From Steromphala cineraria (taxonomy: Eukaryota > Mollusca > Gastropoda > Trochida > Trochidae), in contig OU744725.1 in assembly GCA_916613615.1 (NCBI GenBank), positions 63,434,575-63,498,574 of the forward strand: DNA of 64,000 nucleotides, written 5' to 3'. The notes below the pieces were generated by a model. It saw only the letters and a program-made list of their open reading frames with translations, searched no databases and had not been told where the DNA came from. Both the position numbers and the translations under genes were made by a program. This document shows, piece after piece, positions 24,681-38,410 of the stretch (its first letter is position 1; every line of letters starts with the position of its first letter).

Positions 24681-25420
24681 GACGTGGAATTCTTGCGCGT
24701 TGAGGGTTACGAGGCTTGAATAAGAGCGATTACGCCCAAATTAGCGAAAACCGGCACTTTTTGGTCTTCGGAAATGGATAAAAGTTCTTCGTGATGGTCC
24801 CAGGAGCAATTAGATGGGTCACAACCCTATTTTTGCAACTTTGAAAATTTTAGTGGGTAAGAGTTATGCCCCTTGATTAAGCGATTTCATCAAATATTGG
24901 GAAAACCGTCGCTTTTTTGGAATTTTTGGACCAACTTATGTCGTTCGAAATGATCTCAGCTACATTTTGATATGCCACAACCCTACTTTTGGTGACTTTG
25001 ATGACTTGGAATTCTTGCGCGTTGAGGGGTTACGAGGCTTGAATAAGTGCGATTACGCCCAAATTAGCGAAAACCGGCACTTTTTTGGTCTTCGGAAATG
25101 GATAAAAGTTCTTCGTGATGGTCCCAGGAGCAATTAGATGGGTCACAACCCTATTTTTGCAACTTTGAAAATTTTAGTGGGTAAGAGTTATGCCCCTTGA
25201 TTAAGCGATTTCATCAAATATTGGGAAAACCGTCGCTTTTTTGGAATTTTTGGACCAACTTATGTCGTTCGAAATGATCTCAGCTACATTTTGATATGCC
25301 ACAACCCTACTTTTGGTGACTTTGATGACGTGGAATTCTTGCGCGTTGAGGGTTACGAGGCTTGAATAAGAGCGATTACGCCCAAATTAGCGAAAAACCG
25401 GCACTTTTTGGTCTTCGGAA
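24681..25420 (+). repeat. 2-unit duplication
   Basis: GATGACGTGG (GACG at 24681) and AATAAGAGCG in one unit recur 646 bp later (25327), each followed by a shortened CACTTTTTGG run. The unit between is unmarked apart from an extra G at about 25026. This is a local two-unit duplication. Confidence 0.8.
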
Positions 25421-27010
25421 ATGGATAAAAGTTCTTCGTGATGGTCCCAGGAGCAATTAGATGGGTCACAACCCTATTTTTGCAACTTTGAAAATTTTAG
25501 TGGGTAAGAGTTATGCCCCTTGATTAAGCGATTTCATCAAATATTGGGAAAACCGTCGCTTTTTTGGAATTTTTGGACCAACTTATGTCGTTCGAAATGA
25601 TCTCAGCTACATTTTGATATGCCACAACCCTACTTTTGGTGACTTTGATGACTTGGAATTCTGCCGCGTTGAGGGTTACGAGGCTTGAATAAGTGCGATT
25701 ACGCCCAAATTAGCGAAAACCGGCACTTTTTTGGTCTTCGGAAATGGATAAAAGTTCTTCGTGATGGTCCCAGGAGCAATTAGATGGGTCACAACCCTAT
25801 TTTTGCAACTTTGAAAATTTTAGTGGGTAAGAGTTATGCCCCTTGATTAAGCGATTTCATCAAATATTGGGAAAACCGTCGCTTTTTTGGAATTTTTGGA
25901 CCAACTTATGTCGTTCGAAATGATCTCAGCTACATTTTGATATGCCACAACCCTACTTTTGGTGACTTTGATGACTTGGAATTCTTGCGCGTTGAGGGTT
26001 ACGAGGCTTGAATAAGTGCGATTACGCCCAAATTAGCGAAAACCGGCACTTTTTTGGTCTTCGGAAATGGATAAAAGTTCTTCGTGATGGTCCCAGGAGC
26101 AATTAGATGGGTCACAACCCTATTTTTGCAACTTTGAAAATTTTAGTGGGTAAGAGTTATGCCCCTTGATTAAGCGATTTCATCAAATATTGGGAAAACC
26201 GTCGCTTTTTTGGAATTTTTGGACCAACTTATGTCGTTCGAAATGATCTCAGCTACATTTTGATATGCCACAACCCTACTTTTGGTGACTTTGATGACTT
26301 GGAATTCTTGCGCGTTGAGGGTTACGAGGCTTGAATAAGTGCGATTACGCCCAAATTAGCGAAAACCGGCACTTTTTTGGTCTTCGGAAATGGATAAAAG
26401 TTCTTCGTGATGGTCCCAAGTGCAATTAGATGGGTCACAACCCTATTTTTGCAACTTTGAAAATTTTAGTGGGTAAGAGTTATGCCCCTTGATTAAGCGA
26501 TTTCATCAAATATTGGGAAAACCGTCGCTTTTTTGGAATTTTTGGACCAACTTATGTCGTTCGAAATGATCTCAGCTACATTTTGATATGCCACAACCCT
26601 ACTTTTGGTGACTTTGATGACTTGGAATTCTTGCGCGTTGAGGGTTACGAGGCTTGAATAAGTGCGATTACGCCCAAATTAGCGAAAACCGGCACTTTTT
26701 TGGTCTTCGGAAATGGATAAAAGTTCTTCGTGATGGTCCCAGGAGCAATTAGATGGGTCACAACCCTATTTTTGCAACTTTGAAAATTTTAGTGGGTAAG
26801 AGTTATGCCCCTTGATTAAGCGATTTCATCAAATATTGGGAAAACCGTCGCTTTTTTGGAATTTTTGGACCAACTTATGTCGTTCGAAATGATCTCAGCT
26901 ACATTTTGATATGCCACAACCCTACTTTTGGTGACTTTGATGACTTGGAATTCTTGCGCGTTGAGGGTTACGAGGCTTGAATAAGTGCGATTACGCCCAA
27001 ATTAGCGAAA

Positions 27011-28146
27011 ACTGGCACTTTTTGGGTCTTCGGAAATGGATAAAAGTTCTTCGTGATGGTCCCAGGAGCAATTAGATGGGTCACAACCCTATTTTTGCAA
27101 CTTTGAAAATTTTAGTGGGTAAGAGTTATGCCCCTTGATTAAGCGATTTCATCAAATATTGGGAAAACCGGTTTTTTTGGAATTTTTGGACCAACTTATG
27201 TCGTTCGAAATGATCTCAGCTACATTTTGATATGCCACAACCCTACTTTTGGTGACTTTGATGACTTGGAATTCTTGCGCGTTGAGGGTTACGAGGCTTG
27301 AATAAGTGCGATTACGCCCAAATTAGCGAAAACCGGCACTTTTTTGGTCTTCGGAAATGGATAAAAGTTCTTCGTGATGGTCCCAGGAGCAATTAGATGG
27401 GTCACAACCCTATTTTTGCAACTTTGAAAATTTTAGTGGGTAAGAGTTATGCCCCTTGATTAAGCGATTTCATCAAATATTGGGAAAACCGTCGCTTTTT
27501 TGGAATTTTTGGACCAACTTATGTCGTTCGAAATGATCTCAGCTACATTTTGATATGCCACAACCCTACTTTTGGTGACTTTGATGACTTGGAATTCTTG
27601 CGCGTTGAGGGTTACGAGGCTTGAATAAGTGCGATTACGCCCAAATTAGCGAAAACCGGCACTTTTTTGGTCTTCGGAAATGGATAAAAGTTCTTCGTGA
27701 TGGTCCCAGGAGCAATTAGATGGGTCACAACCCTATTTTTGCAACTTTGAAAATTTTAGTGGGTAAGAGTTATGCCCCTTGATTAAGCGATTTCATCAAA
27801 TATTGGGAAAACCGTCGCTTTTTTGGAATTTTTGGACCAACTTATGTCGTTCGAAATGATCTCAGCTACATTTTGATATGCCACAACCCTACTTTTGGTG
27901 ACTTTGATGACTTGGAATTCTTGCGCGTTGAGGGTTACGAGGCTTGAATAAGTGCGATTACGCCCAAATTAGCGAAAACTGGCACTTTTTTGGTCTTCGG
28001 AAATGGATAAAAGTTCTTCGTGATGGTCCCAGGAGCAATTAGATGGGTCACAACCCTATTTTTGCAACTTTGAAAATTTTAGTGGGTAAGAGTTATGCCC
28101 CTTGATTAAGCGATTTCATCAAATATTGGGAAAACCGGTTTTTTTT
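27011..28146 (+). repeat. 3-unit duplication with damaged box 2
   Basis: AAAACTGGCAC (ACTGG at 27011) followed by a box 2 in which TCGC is replaced so that CCG runs straight into GTTTTTTT recurs at 27978 and 28138. The offset is 967 bp, three units less two bases. The second copy has one more T, so either the homopolymer changed after duplication or its length is uncertain in the assembly. Confidence 0.75.
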
Positions 28147-31100
28147 GGAATTTTTGGACCAACTTATGTCGTTCGAAATGATCTCAGCTACATTTTGATA
28201 TGCCACAACCCTACTTTTGGTGACTTTGAACTTGGAATTCTTGCGCGTTGAGGGTTACGAGGCTTGAATAAGTGCGATTACGCCCAAATTAGCGAAAACC
28301 CGGCACTTTTTTGGTCTTCGGAAATGGATAAAAGTTCTTCGTGATGGTCCCAGGAGCAATTAGATGGGTCACAACCCTATTTTTGCAACTTTGAAAATTT
28401 TAGTGGGTAAGAGTTATGCCCCTTGATTAAGCGATTTCATCAAATATTGGGAAAACCGTCGCTTTTTTTGGAATTTTTGGACCAACTTATGTCGTTCGAA
28501 ATGATCTCAGCTACATTTTGATATGCCACAACCCTACTTTTGGTGACTTTGATGACTTGGAATTCTTGCGCGTTGAGGGTTACGAGGCTTGAATAAGTGC
28601 GATTACGCCCAAATTAGCGAAAACCGGCACTTTTTTGGTCTTCGGAAATGGATAAAAGTTCTTCGTGATGGTCCCAGGAGCAATTAGATGGGTCACAACC
28701 CTATTTTTGCAACTTTGAAAATTTTAGTGGGTAAGAGTTATGCCCCTTGATTAAGCGATTTCATCAAATATTGGGAAAACCGTCGCTTTTTTGGAATTTT
28801 TGGACCAACTTATGTCGTTCGAAATGATCTCAGCTACATTTTGATATGCCACAACCCTACTTTTGGTGACTTTGATGACTTGGAATTCTTGCGCGTTGAG
28901 GGTTACGAGGCTTGAATAAGTGCGATTACGCCCAAATTAGCGAAAACCGGCACTTTTTTGGTCTTCGGAAATGGATAAAAGTTCTTCGTGATGGTCCCAG
29001 GAGCAATTAGATGGGTCACAACCCTATTTTTGCAACTTTGAAAATTTTAGTGGGTAAGAGTTATGCCCCTTGATTAAGCGATTTCATCAAATATTGGGAA
29101 AACCGTCGCTTTTTTGGAATTTCTGGACCAACTTATGTCGTTCGACATGATCTCAGCTACATTTTGATATGCCACAACCCTACTTTTGGTGACTTTGATG
29201 ACTTGGAATTCTTGCGCGTTGAGGGTTACGAGGCTTGAATAAGTGCGATTACGCCCAAATTAGCGAAAACCGGCACTTTTTTGGTCTTCGGAAATGGATA
29301 AAAGTTCTTCGTGATGGTCCCAGGAGCAATTAGATGGGTCACAACCCTATTTTTGCAACTTTGAAAATTTTAGTGGGTAAGAGTTATGCCCCTTGATTAA
29401 GCGATTTCATCAAATATTGGGAAAACCGTCGCTTTTTTGGAATTTTTGGACCAACTTATGTCGTACGAAATGATCTCAGCTACATTTTGATATGCCACAA
29501 CCCTACTTTTGGTGACTTTGATGACTTGGAATTCTTGCGCGTTGAGGGTTACGAGGCTTGAATAAGTGCGATTACGCCCAAATTAGCGAAAACCGGCACT
29601 TTTTTGGTCTTCGGAAATGGATAAAAGGTCTTCGTGATGGTCCCAGGAGCAATTAGATGGGTCACAACCCTATTTTTGCAACTTTGAAAATTTTAGTGGG
29701 TAAGAGTTATGCCCCTTGATTAAGCGATTTCATCAAATATTGGGAAAACCGTCGCTTTTTTTGGAATTTTTGGACCAACTTATGTCGTTCGAAATGATCT
29801 CAGCTACATTTTGATATGCCACAACCCTACTTTTGGTGACTTTGATGACTTGGAATTCTTGCGCATTGAGGGTTACGAGGCTTGAATAAGTGCGATTACG
29901 CCCAAATTAGCGAAAACCGGCACTTTTTTGGTCTTCGGAAATGGATAAAAGTTCTTCGTGATGGTCCCAGGAGCAATTAGATGGGTCACAACCCTATTTT
30001 TGCAACTTTGAAAATTTTAGTGGGTAAGAGTTATGCCCCTTGATTAAGCGATTTCATCAAATATTGGGAAAACCGTCGCTTTTTTGGAATTTTTGGACCA
30101 ACTTATGTCGTTCGAAATGATCTCAGCTACATTTTGATATGCCACAACCCTACTTTTGGTGACTTTGATGACTTGGAATTCTTGCGCGTTGAGGGTTACG
30201 AGGCTTGAATAAGTGCGATTACGCCCAAATTAGCGAAAACCCGGCACTTTTTTGGTCTTCGGAAATGGATAAAAGTTCTTCGTGATGGTCCCAGGAGCAA
30301 TTAGATGGGTCACAACCCTATTTTTTGCAACTTTGAAAATTTTAGTGGGTAAGAGTTATGCCCCTTGATTAAGCGATTTCATCAAATATTGGGAAAATCG
30401 TCGCTTTTTTGGAATTTTTGGACCAACTTATGTCGTTCGAAATGATCTCAGCTACATTTTGATATGCCACAACCCTACTTTTGGTGACTTTGATGACTTG
30501 GAATTCTTGCGCGTTGAGGGTTACGAGGCTTGAATAAGTGCGATTACGCCCAAATTAGCGAAAACCGGCACTTTTTTGGTCTTCGGAAATGGATAAAAGT
30601 TCTTCGTGATGGTCCCAGGAGCAATTAGATGGGTCACAACCCTATTTTTGCAACTTTGAAAATTTTAGTGGGTAAGAGTTATGCCCTTGATTAAGCGATT
30701 TCATCAAATATTGGGAAAACCGTCGCTTTTTTGGAATTTTTGGACCAACTTATGTCGTTCGAAATGATCTCAGCTACATTTTGATATGCCACAACCCTAC
30801 TTTTGGTGACTTTGATGACTTGGAATTCTTGCGCGTTGAGGGTTACGAGGCTTGAATAAGTGCGATTACGCCCAAATTAGCGAAAACCGGCACTTTTTTG
30901 GTCTTCGGAAATGGATAAAAGTTCTTCGTGATGGTCCCAGGAGCAATTAGATGGGTCACAAACCCTATTTTTGCAACTTTGAAAATTTTAGTGGGTAAGA
31001 GTTATGCCCCTTGATTAAGCGATTTCATCAAATATTGGGAAAACCGTCGCTTTTTTGGAATTTTTGGACCAACTTATGTCGTTCGAAATGATCTCAGCTA

Positions 31101-34100
31101 CATTTTGATATGCCACAACCCTACTTTTGGTGACTTTGATGACTTGGAATTCTTGCGCGTTGAGGGTTACGAGGCTTGAATAAGTGCGATTACGCCCAAA
31201 TTAGCGAAAACCCGGCACTTTTTTGGTCTTCGGAAATGGATAAAAGTTCTTCGTGATGGTCCCAGGAGCAATTAGATGGGTCACAACCCTATTTTTGCAA
31301 CTTTGAAAATTTTAGTGGGTAAGAGTTATGCCCCTTGATTAAGCGATTTCATCAAATATTGGGAAAACCGTCGCTTTTTTGGAATTTTGGACCAACTTAT
31401 GTCGTTCGAAATGATCTCAGCTACATTTTGATATGCCACAACCCTACTTTTGGTGACTTTGATGACTTGGAATTCTTGCGCGTTGAGGTTACGAGGCTTG
31501 AATAAGTGCGATTACGCCCAAATTAGCGAAAACCGGCACTTTTTTGGTCTTCGGAAATGGATAAAAGTTCTTCGTGATGGTCCCAGGAGCAATTAGATGG
31601 GTCACAACCCTATTTTTGCAACTTTGAAAATTTTAGTGGGTAAGAGTTATGCCCCTTGATTAAGCGATTTCATCAAATATTGGGAAAACCGTCGCTTTTT
31701 TTTGGAATTTTTGGACCAACTTATGTCGTTCGAAATGATCTCAGCTACATTTTGATATGCCACAACCCTACTTTTGGTGACTTTGATGACTTGGAATTCT
31801 TGCGCGTTGAGGGTTACGAGGCTTGAATAAGTGCGATTAACGCCCAAATTAGCGAAAACCCCCGGCACTTTTTGGTCTTCGGAAATGGATAAAAGTTCTT
31901 CGTGATGGTCCCAGGAGTAATTAGATGGGTCCCACAACCCTATTTTTGCAACTTTGAAAATTTTAGTGGGTAAGAGTTATGCCCCTTGATTAAGCGATTT
32001 CATCAAATATTGGGAAAACCGTCGCTTTTTTTGGAATTTTTGGACCAACTTATGTCGTTCGAAATGATCTCAGCTACATTTTGATATGCCACAACCCTAC
32101 TTTTGGTGACTTTGATGACTTGGAATTCTTGCGCGTTGAGGGTTACGAGGCTTGAATAAGTGCGATTACGCCCAAATTAGCGAAAACCGGCACTTTTTTG
32201 GTCTTCGGAAATGGATAAAAGTTCTTCGTGATGGTCCCAGGAGCAATTAGATGGGTCACAACCCTATTTTTGCAACTTTGAAAATTTAGTGGGTAAGAGT
32301 TATGCCCCTTGATTAAGCGATTTCATCAAATATTGGGAAAACCGTCGCTTTTTTGGAATTTTTGGACCAACTTATGTCGTTCGAAATGATCTCAGCTACA
32401 TTTTGATATGCCACAAACCCTACTTTTGGTGACTTTGATGACTTGGAATTCTTGCGCGTTGAGGGTTACGAGGCTTGAATAAGTGCGATTACGCCCAAAT
32501 TAGCGAAAAACCGGCACTTTTTTGGTCTTCGGAAATGGATAAAAGTTCTTCGTGATGGTCCCAGGAGCAATTAGATGGGTCACAACCCTATTTTTGCAAC
32601 TTTGAAAATTTTAGTGGGTAAGAGTTATGCCCCTTGATTAAGCGATTTCATCAAATATTGGGAAAACCGTCGCTTTTTTGGAATTTTTGGACCAACTTAT
32701 GTCGTTCGAAATGATCTCAGCTACATTTTGATATGCCACAACCCTACTTTTGGTGACTTTGATGACTTGGAATTCTTGCGCGTTGAGGGTTACGAGGCTT
32801 GAATAAGTGCGATTACGCCCAAATTAGCGAAAACCCGGCACTTTTTTGGTCTTCGGAAATGGATAAAAGTTCTTCGTGATGGTCCCAGGAGCAATTAGAT
32901 GGGTCACAACCCTATTTTTGCAACTTTGAAAATTTTAGTGGGTAAGAGTTATGCCCCTTGATTAAGCGATTTCATCAAATATTGGGAAAACCGTCGCTTT
33001 TTTGGAATTTTTGGACCAACTTATGTCGTTCGAAATGATCTCAGCTACATTTTGATATGCCACAACCCTACTTTTGGTGACTTTGATGACTTGGAATTCT
33101 TGCGCGTTGAGGGTTACGAGGCTTGAATAAGTGCGATTACGCCCAAATTAGCGAAAACCGGCACTTTTTTGGTCTTCGGAAATGGATAAAAGTTCTTCGT
33201 GATGGTCCCAGGAGCAATTAGATGGGTCACAACCCTATTTTTGCAACTTTGAAAATTTTAGTGGGTAAGAGTTATGCCCCTTGATTAAGCGATTTCATCA
33301 AATATTGGGAAAACCGTCGCTTTTTTGGAATTTTTGGACCAACTTATGTCGTTCGAAATGATCTCAGCTACATTTTGATATGCCACAACCCTACTTTTGG
33401 TGACTTTGATGACTTGGAATTCTTGCGCGTTGAGGGTTACGAGGCTTGAATAAGTGCGATTACGCCCAAATTAGCGAAAACTGGCACTTTTTTTGGTCTT
33501 CGGAAATGGATAAAAGTTCTTCGTGATGGTCCCAGGAGCAATTAGATGGGTCACAACCCTATTTTTGCAACTTTGAAAATTTTAGTGGGTAAGAGTTATG
33601 CCCCTTGATTAAGCGATTTCATCAAATATTGGGAAAACCGTCGCTTTTTTGGAATTTTTGGACCAACTTATGTCGTTCGAAATGATCTCAGCTACATTTT
33701 GATATGCCACAACCCTACTTTGGTGACTTTGATGACTTGGAATTCTTGCGCGTTGAGGGTTACGAGGCTTGAATAAGTGCGATTACGCCCAAATTAGCGA
33801 AAACCGGCACTTTTTTGGTCTTCGGAAATGGATAAAAGTTCTTCGTGATGGTCCCAGGAGCAATTAGATGGGTCACAACCCTATTTTTGCAACTTTGAAA
33901 ATTTTAGTGGGTAAGAGTTATGCCCCTTGATTAAGCGATTTCATCAAATATTGGGAAAACCGTCGCTTTTTTTGGAATTTTTGGACCAACTTATGTCGTT
34001 CGAAATGATCTCAGCTACATTTTTGATATGCCACAACCCTACTTTTGGTGACTTTGATGACTTGGAATTCTTGCGCGTTGAGGGTTACGAGGCTTGAATA

Positions 34101-36840
34101 AGTGCGATTACGCCCAAATTAGCGAAAACCCGGCACTTTTTTGGTCTTCGGAAATGGATAAAAGTTCTTCGTGATGGTCCCAGGAGCAATTAGATGGGTC
34201 ACAACCCTATTTTTGCAACTTTGAAAATTTTAGTGGGTAAGAGTTATGCCCCTTGATTAAGCGATTTCATCAAATATTGGGAAAACCGTCGCTTTTTTGG
34301 AATTTTTGGACCAACTTATGTCGTTCGAAATGATCTCAGCTACATTTTGATATGCCACAACCCTACTTTTGGTGACTTTGATGACTTGGAATTCTTGCGC
34401 GTTGAGGGTTACGAGGCTTGAATAAGTGCGATTACGCCCAAATTAGCGAAAAACCGGCACTTTTTTGGTCTTCGGAAATGGATAAAAGTTCTTCGTGATG
34501 GTCCCAGGAGCAATTAGATGGGTCACAACCCTATTTTTGCAACTTTGAAAATTTTAGTGGGTAAGAGTTATGCCCCTTGATCAAGCGATTTCATCAAATA
34601 TTGGGAAAACCGTCGCTTTTTTGGAATTTTTGGACCAACTTATGTCGTTCGAAATGATCTCAGCTACATTTTGATATGCCACAAACCCCTACTTTTTGGT
34701 GACTTTGATGACTTGGAATTCTTGCGCGTTGAGGGTTACGAGGCTTGAATAAGTGCGATTACGCCCAAATTAGCGAAAACCGGCACTTTTTTGGTCTTCG
34801 GAAATGGATAAAAGTTCTTCGTGATGGTCCCAGGAGCAATTAGATGGGTCACAACCCTATTTTTGCAACTTTGAAAATTTTAGTGGGTAAGAGTTATGCC
34901 CCTTGATTAAGCGATTTCATCAAATATTGGGAAAACCGTCACTTTTTTGGAATTTTTGGACCAACTTATGTCGTTCGAAATGATCTCAGCTACATTTTGA
35001 TATGCCACAACCCTACTTTTGGTGACTTTGATGACTTGGAATTCTTGCGCGTTGAGGGTTACGAGGCTTGAATAAGTGCGATTACGCCCAAATTAGCGAA
35101 AACCGGCACTTTTTTGGTCTTCGGAAATGGATAAAAGTTCTTCGTGATGGTCCCAGGAGCAATTAGATGGGTCACAACCCTATTTTTGCAACTTTGAAAA
35201 TTTTAGTGGGTAAGAGTTATGCCCCTTGATTAAGCGATTTCATCAAATATTGGGAAAACCGTCGCTTTTTTGGAATTTTTTGGACCAACTTATGTCGTTC
35301 GAAATGATCTCAGCTACATTTTGATATGCCACAACCCTACTTTTGGTGACTTTGATGACTTGGAATTCTTGCGCGTTGAGGGTTACGAGGCTTGAATAAG
35401 TGCGATTACGCCCAATTAGCGAAAACTGGCACTTTTTTGGTCTTCGGAAATGGATAAAAGTTCTTCGTGATGGTCCCAGGAGCAATTAGATGGGTCACAA
35501 CCCTATTTTTGCAACTTTGAAAATTTTAGGTGGGTAAGAGTTATGCCCCTTGATTAAGCGATTTCATCAAATATTGGGAAAACCGTCGCTTTTTTGGAAT
35601 TTTTGGACCAACTTATGTCGTTCGAAATGATCTCAGCTACATTTTGATATGCCACAACCCTACTTTTGGTGACTTTGATGACTTGGAATTCTTGCGCGTT
35701 GAGGGTTACGGAGGCTTGAATAAGTGCGATTACGCCCAAATTAGCGAAAACCCGGCACTTTTTTGGTCTTCGGAAATGGATAAAAGTTCTTCGTGATGGT
35801 CCCAGGAGCAATTAGATGGGTCACAATCCTATTTTTTGCAACTTTGAAAATTTTAGTGGGTAAGAGTTATGCCCCTTGATTAAGCGATTTCATCAAATAT
35901 TGGGAAAAACCGTCGCTTTTTTGGAATTTTTGGACCAACTTATGTCGTTCGAAATGATCTCAGCTACATTTTGATATGCCACAACCCTACTTTTGGTGAC
36001 TTTGATGACTTGGAATTCTTGCGCGTTGAGGGTTACGAGGCTTGAATAAGTGCGATTACGCCCAAATTAGCGAAAACCGGCACTTTTTTGGTCTTCGGAA
36101 ATGGATAAAAGTTCTTCGTGATGGTCCCAGGAGCAATTAGATGGGTCACAACCCTATTTTTGCAACTTTGAAAATTTTAGTGGGTAAGAGTTATGCCCCT
36201 TGATTAAGCGATTTCATCAAATATTGGGAAAACCGTCGCTTTTTTGGAATTTTTGGACCAACTTATGTCGTTCGAAATGATCTCAGCTACATTTTGATAT
36301 GCCACAACCCTACTTTTGGTGACTTTGATGACTTGGAATTCTTGCGCGTTGAGGGTTACGAGGCTTGAATAAGTGCGATTACGCCCAAATTAGCGAAAAA
36401 CCGGCACTTTTTTGGTCTTCGGAAATGGATAAAAGTTCTTCGTGATGGTCCCAGGAGCAATTAGATGGGTCACAACCCTATTTTTGCAACTTTGAAAATT
36501 TTAGTGGGTAAGAGTTATGCCCCTTGATTAAGCGATTTCATCAAATATTGGGAAAACCGTCGCTTTTTTGGAATTTTTGGACCAACTTATGTCGTTCGAA
36601 ATGATCTCAGCTACATTTTGATATGCCACAACCCTACTTTGGTGACTTTGATGACTTGGAATTCTTGCGCGTTGAGGGTTACGAGGCTTGAATAAGTGCG
36701 ATTACGCCCAAATTAGCGAAAAACCGGCACTTTTTTGGTCTTCGGAAATGGATAAAAGTTCTTCGTGATGGTCCCAGGAGCAATTAGATGGGTCACAACC
36801 CTATTTTTGCAACTTTGAAAATTTTAGTGGGTAAGAGTTA
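28096..36840 (+). repeat. Indel-rich block of the array
   Basis: In 27 units I count about 40 small insertions and deletions that sum to +24 bp; the unit phase confirms this independently (-6 relative to 323-bp steps at 28096, +18 at 36841). Most are one-base gains in homopolymers: AAAACCCGG (about 28298, 30239, 31210, 32833, 34130, 35751), AAAAACCGG (32507, 34449, 36398, 36720), seven or eight T after CGC (28462, 29754, 31693, 32027, 33966). A knot of changes lies at 31839-31933. In the rest of the window there are fewer than 20 indels in 55 kb. Either the consensus here has low read support or the block is an older, less homogenised part. Some variants recur at a 9-unit distance (28298, 31210, 34130; 32833, 35751), so not all need be errors. 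Confidence 0.85.
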
Positions 36841-38410
36841 TGCCCCTTGATTAAGCGATTTCATCAAATATTGGGAAAACCGTCGCTTTTTTGGAATTTT
36901 TGGACCAACTTATGTCGTTCGAAATGATCTCAGCTACATTTTGATATGCCACAACCCTACTTTTGGTGACTTTGATGACTTGGAATTCTTGCGCGTTGAG
37001 GGTTACGAGGCTTGAATAAGTGCGATTACGCCCAAATTAGCGAAAACCGGCACTTTTTTGGTCTTCGGAAATGGATAAAAGTTCTTCGTGATGGTCCCAG
37101 GAGCAATTAGATGGGTCACAACCCTATTTTTGCAACTTTGAAAATTTTAGTGGGTAAGAGTTATGCCCCTTGATTAAGCGATTTCATCAAATATTGGGAA
37201 AACCGTCGCTTTTTTGGAATTTTTGGACCAACTTATGTCGTTCGAAATGATCTCAGCTACATTTTGATATGCCACAACCCTACTTTTGGTGACTTTGATG
37301 ACTTGGAATTCTTGCGCGTTGAGGGTTACGAGGCTTGAATAAGTGCGATTACGCCCAAATTAGCGAAAACTGGCACTTTTTTTGGTCTTCGGAAATGGAT
37401 AAAAGTTCTTCGTGATGGTCCCAGGAGCAATTAGATGGGTCACAACCCTATTTTTGCAACTTTGAAAATTTTAGTGGGTAAGAGTTATGCCCCTTGATTA
37501 AGCGATTTCATCAAATATTGGGAAAACCGTCGCTTTTTTGGAATTTTTGGACCAACTTATGTCGTTCGAAATGATCTCAGCTACATTTTGATATGCCACA
37601 ACCCTACTTTTGGTGACTTTGATGACTTGGAATTCTTGCGCGTTGAGGGTTACGAGGCTTGAATAAGTGCGATTACGCCCAAATTAGCGAAAACCGGCAC
37701 TTTTTTGGTCTTCGGAAATGGATAAAAGTTCTTCGTGATGGTCCCAGGAGCAATTAGATGGGTCACAACCCTATTTTTGCAACTTTGAAAATTTTAGTGG
37801 GTAAGAGTTATGCCCCTTGATTAAGCGATTTCATCAAATATTGGGAAAACCGTCGCTTTTTTGGAATTTTTGGACCAACTTATGTCGTTCGAAATGATCT
37901 CAGCTACATTTTGATATGCCACAACCCTACTTTTGGTGACTTTGATGACTTGGAATTCTTGCGCGTTGAGGGTTACGAGGCTTGAATAAGTGCGATTACG
38001 CCCAAATTAGCGAAAACCGGCACTTTTTTGGTCTTCGGAAATGGATAAAAGTTCTTCGTGATGGTCCCAGGAGCAATTAGATGGGTCACAACCCTATTTT
38101 TGCAACTTTGAAAATTTTAGTGGGTAAGAGTTATGCCCCTTGATTAAGCGATTTCATCAAATATTGGGAAAACCGTCGCTTTTTTGGAATTTTTGGACCA
38201 ACTTATGTCGTTCGAAATGATCTCAGCTACATTTTGATATGCCACAACCCTACTTTTGGTGACTTTGATGACTTGGAATTCTTGCGCGTTGAGGGTTACG
38301 AGGCTTGAATAAGTGCGATTACGCCCAAATTAGCGAAAACCGGCACTTTTTTGGTCTTCGGAAATGGATAAAAGTTCTTCGTGATGGTCCCAGGAGCAAT
38401 TAGATGGGTC

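Noticed and set aside
31647..31937. 96-codon minus-strand frame
   Set aside because: It is created by several homopolymer indels in the noisy block and reads through two frames of the same unit; an artefact, not a gene.
35243..35811. 80- and 85-codon minus-strand frames at 35243-35485 and 35554-35811
   Set aside because: Frameshifts from single-base indels in the indel-rich block join two normally closed frames of the unit. Their proteins are translations of the same repeat.
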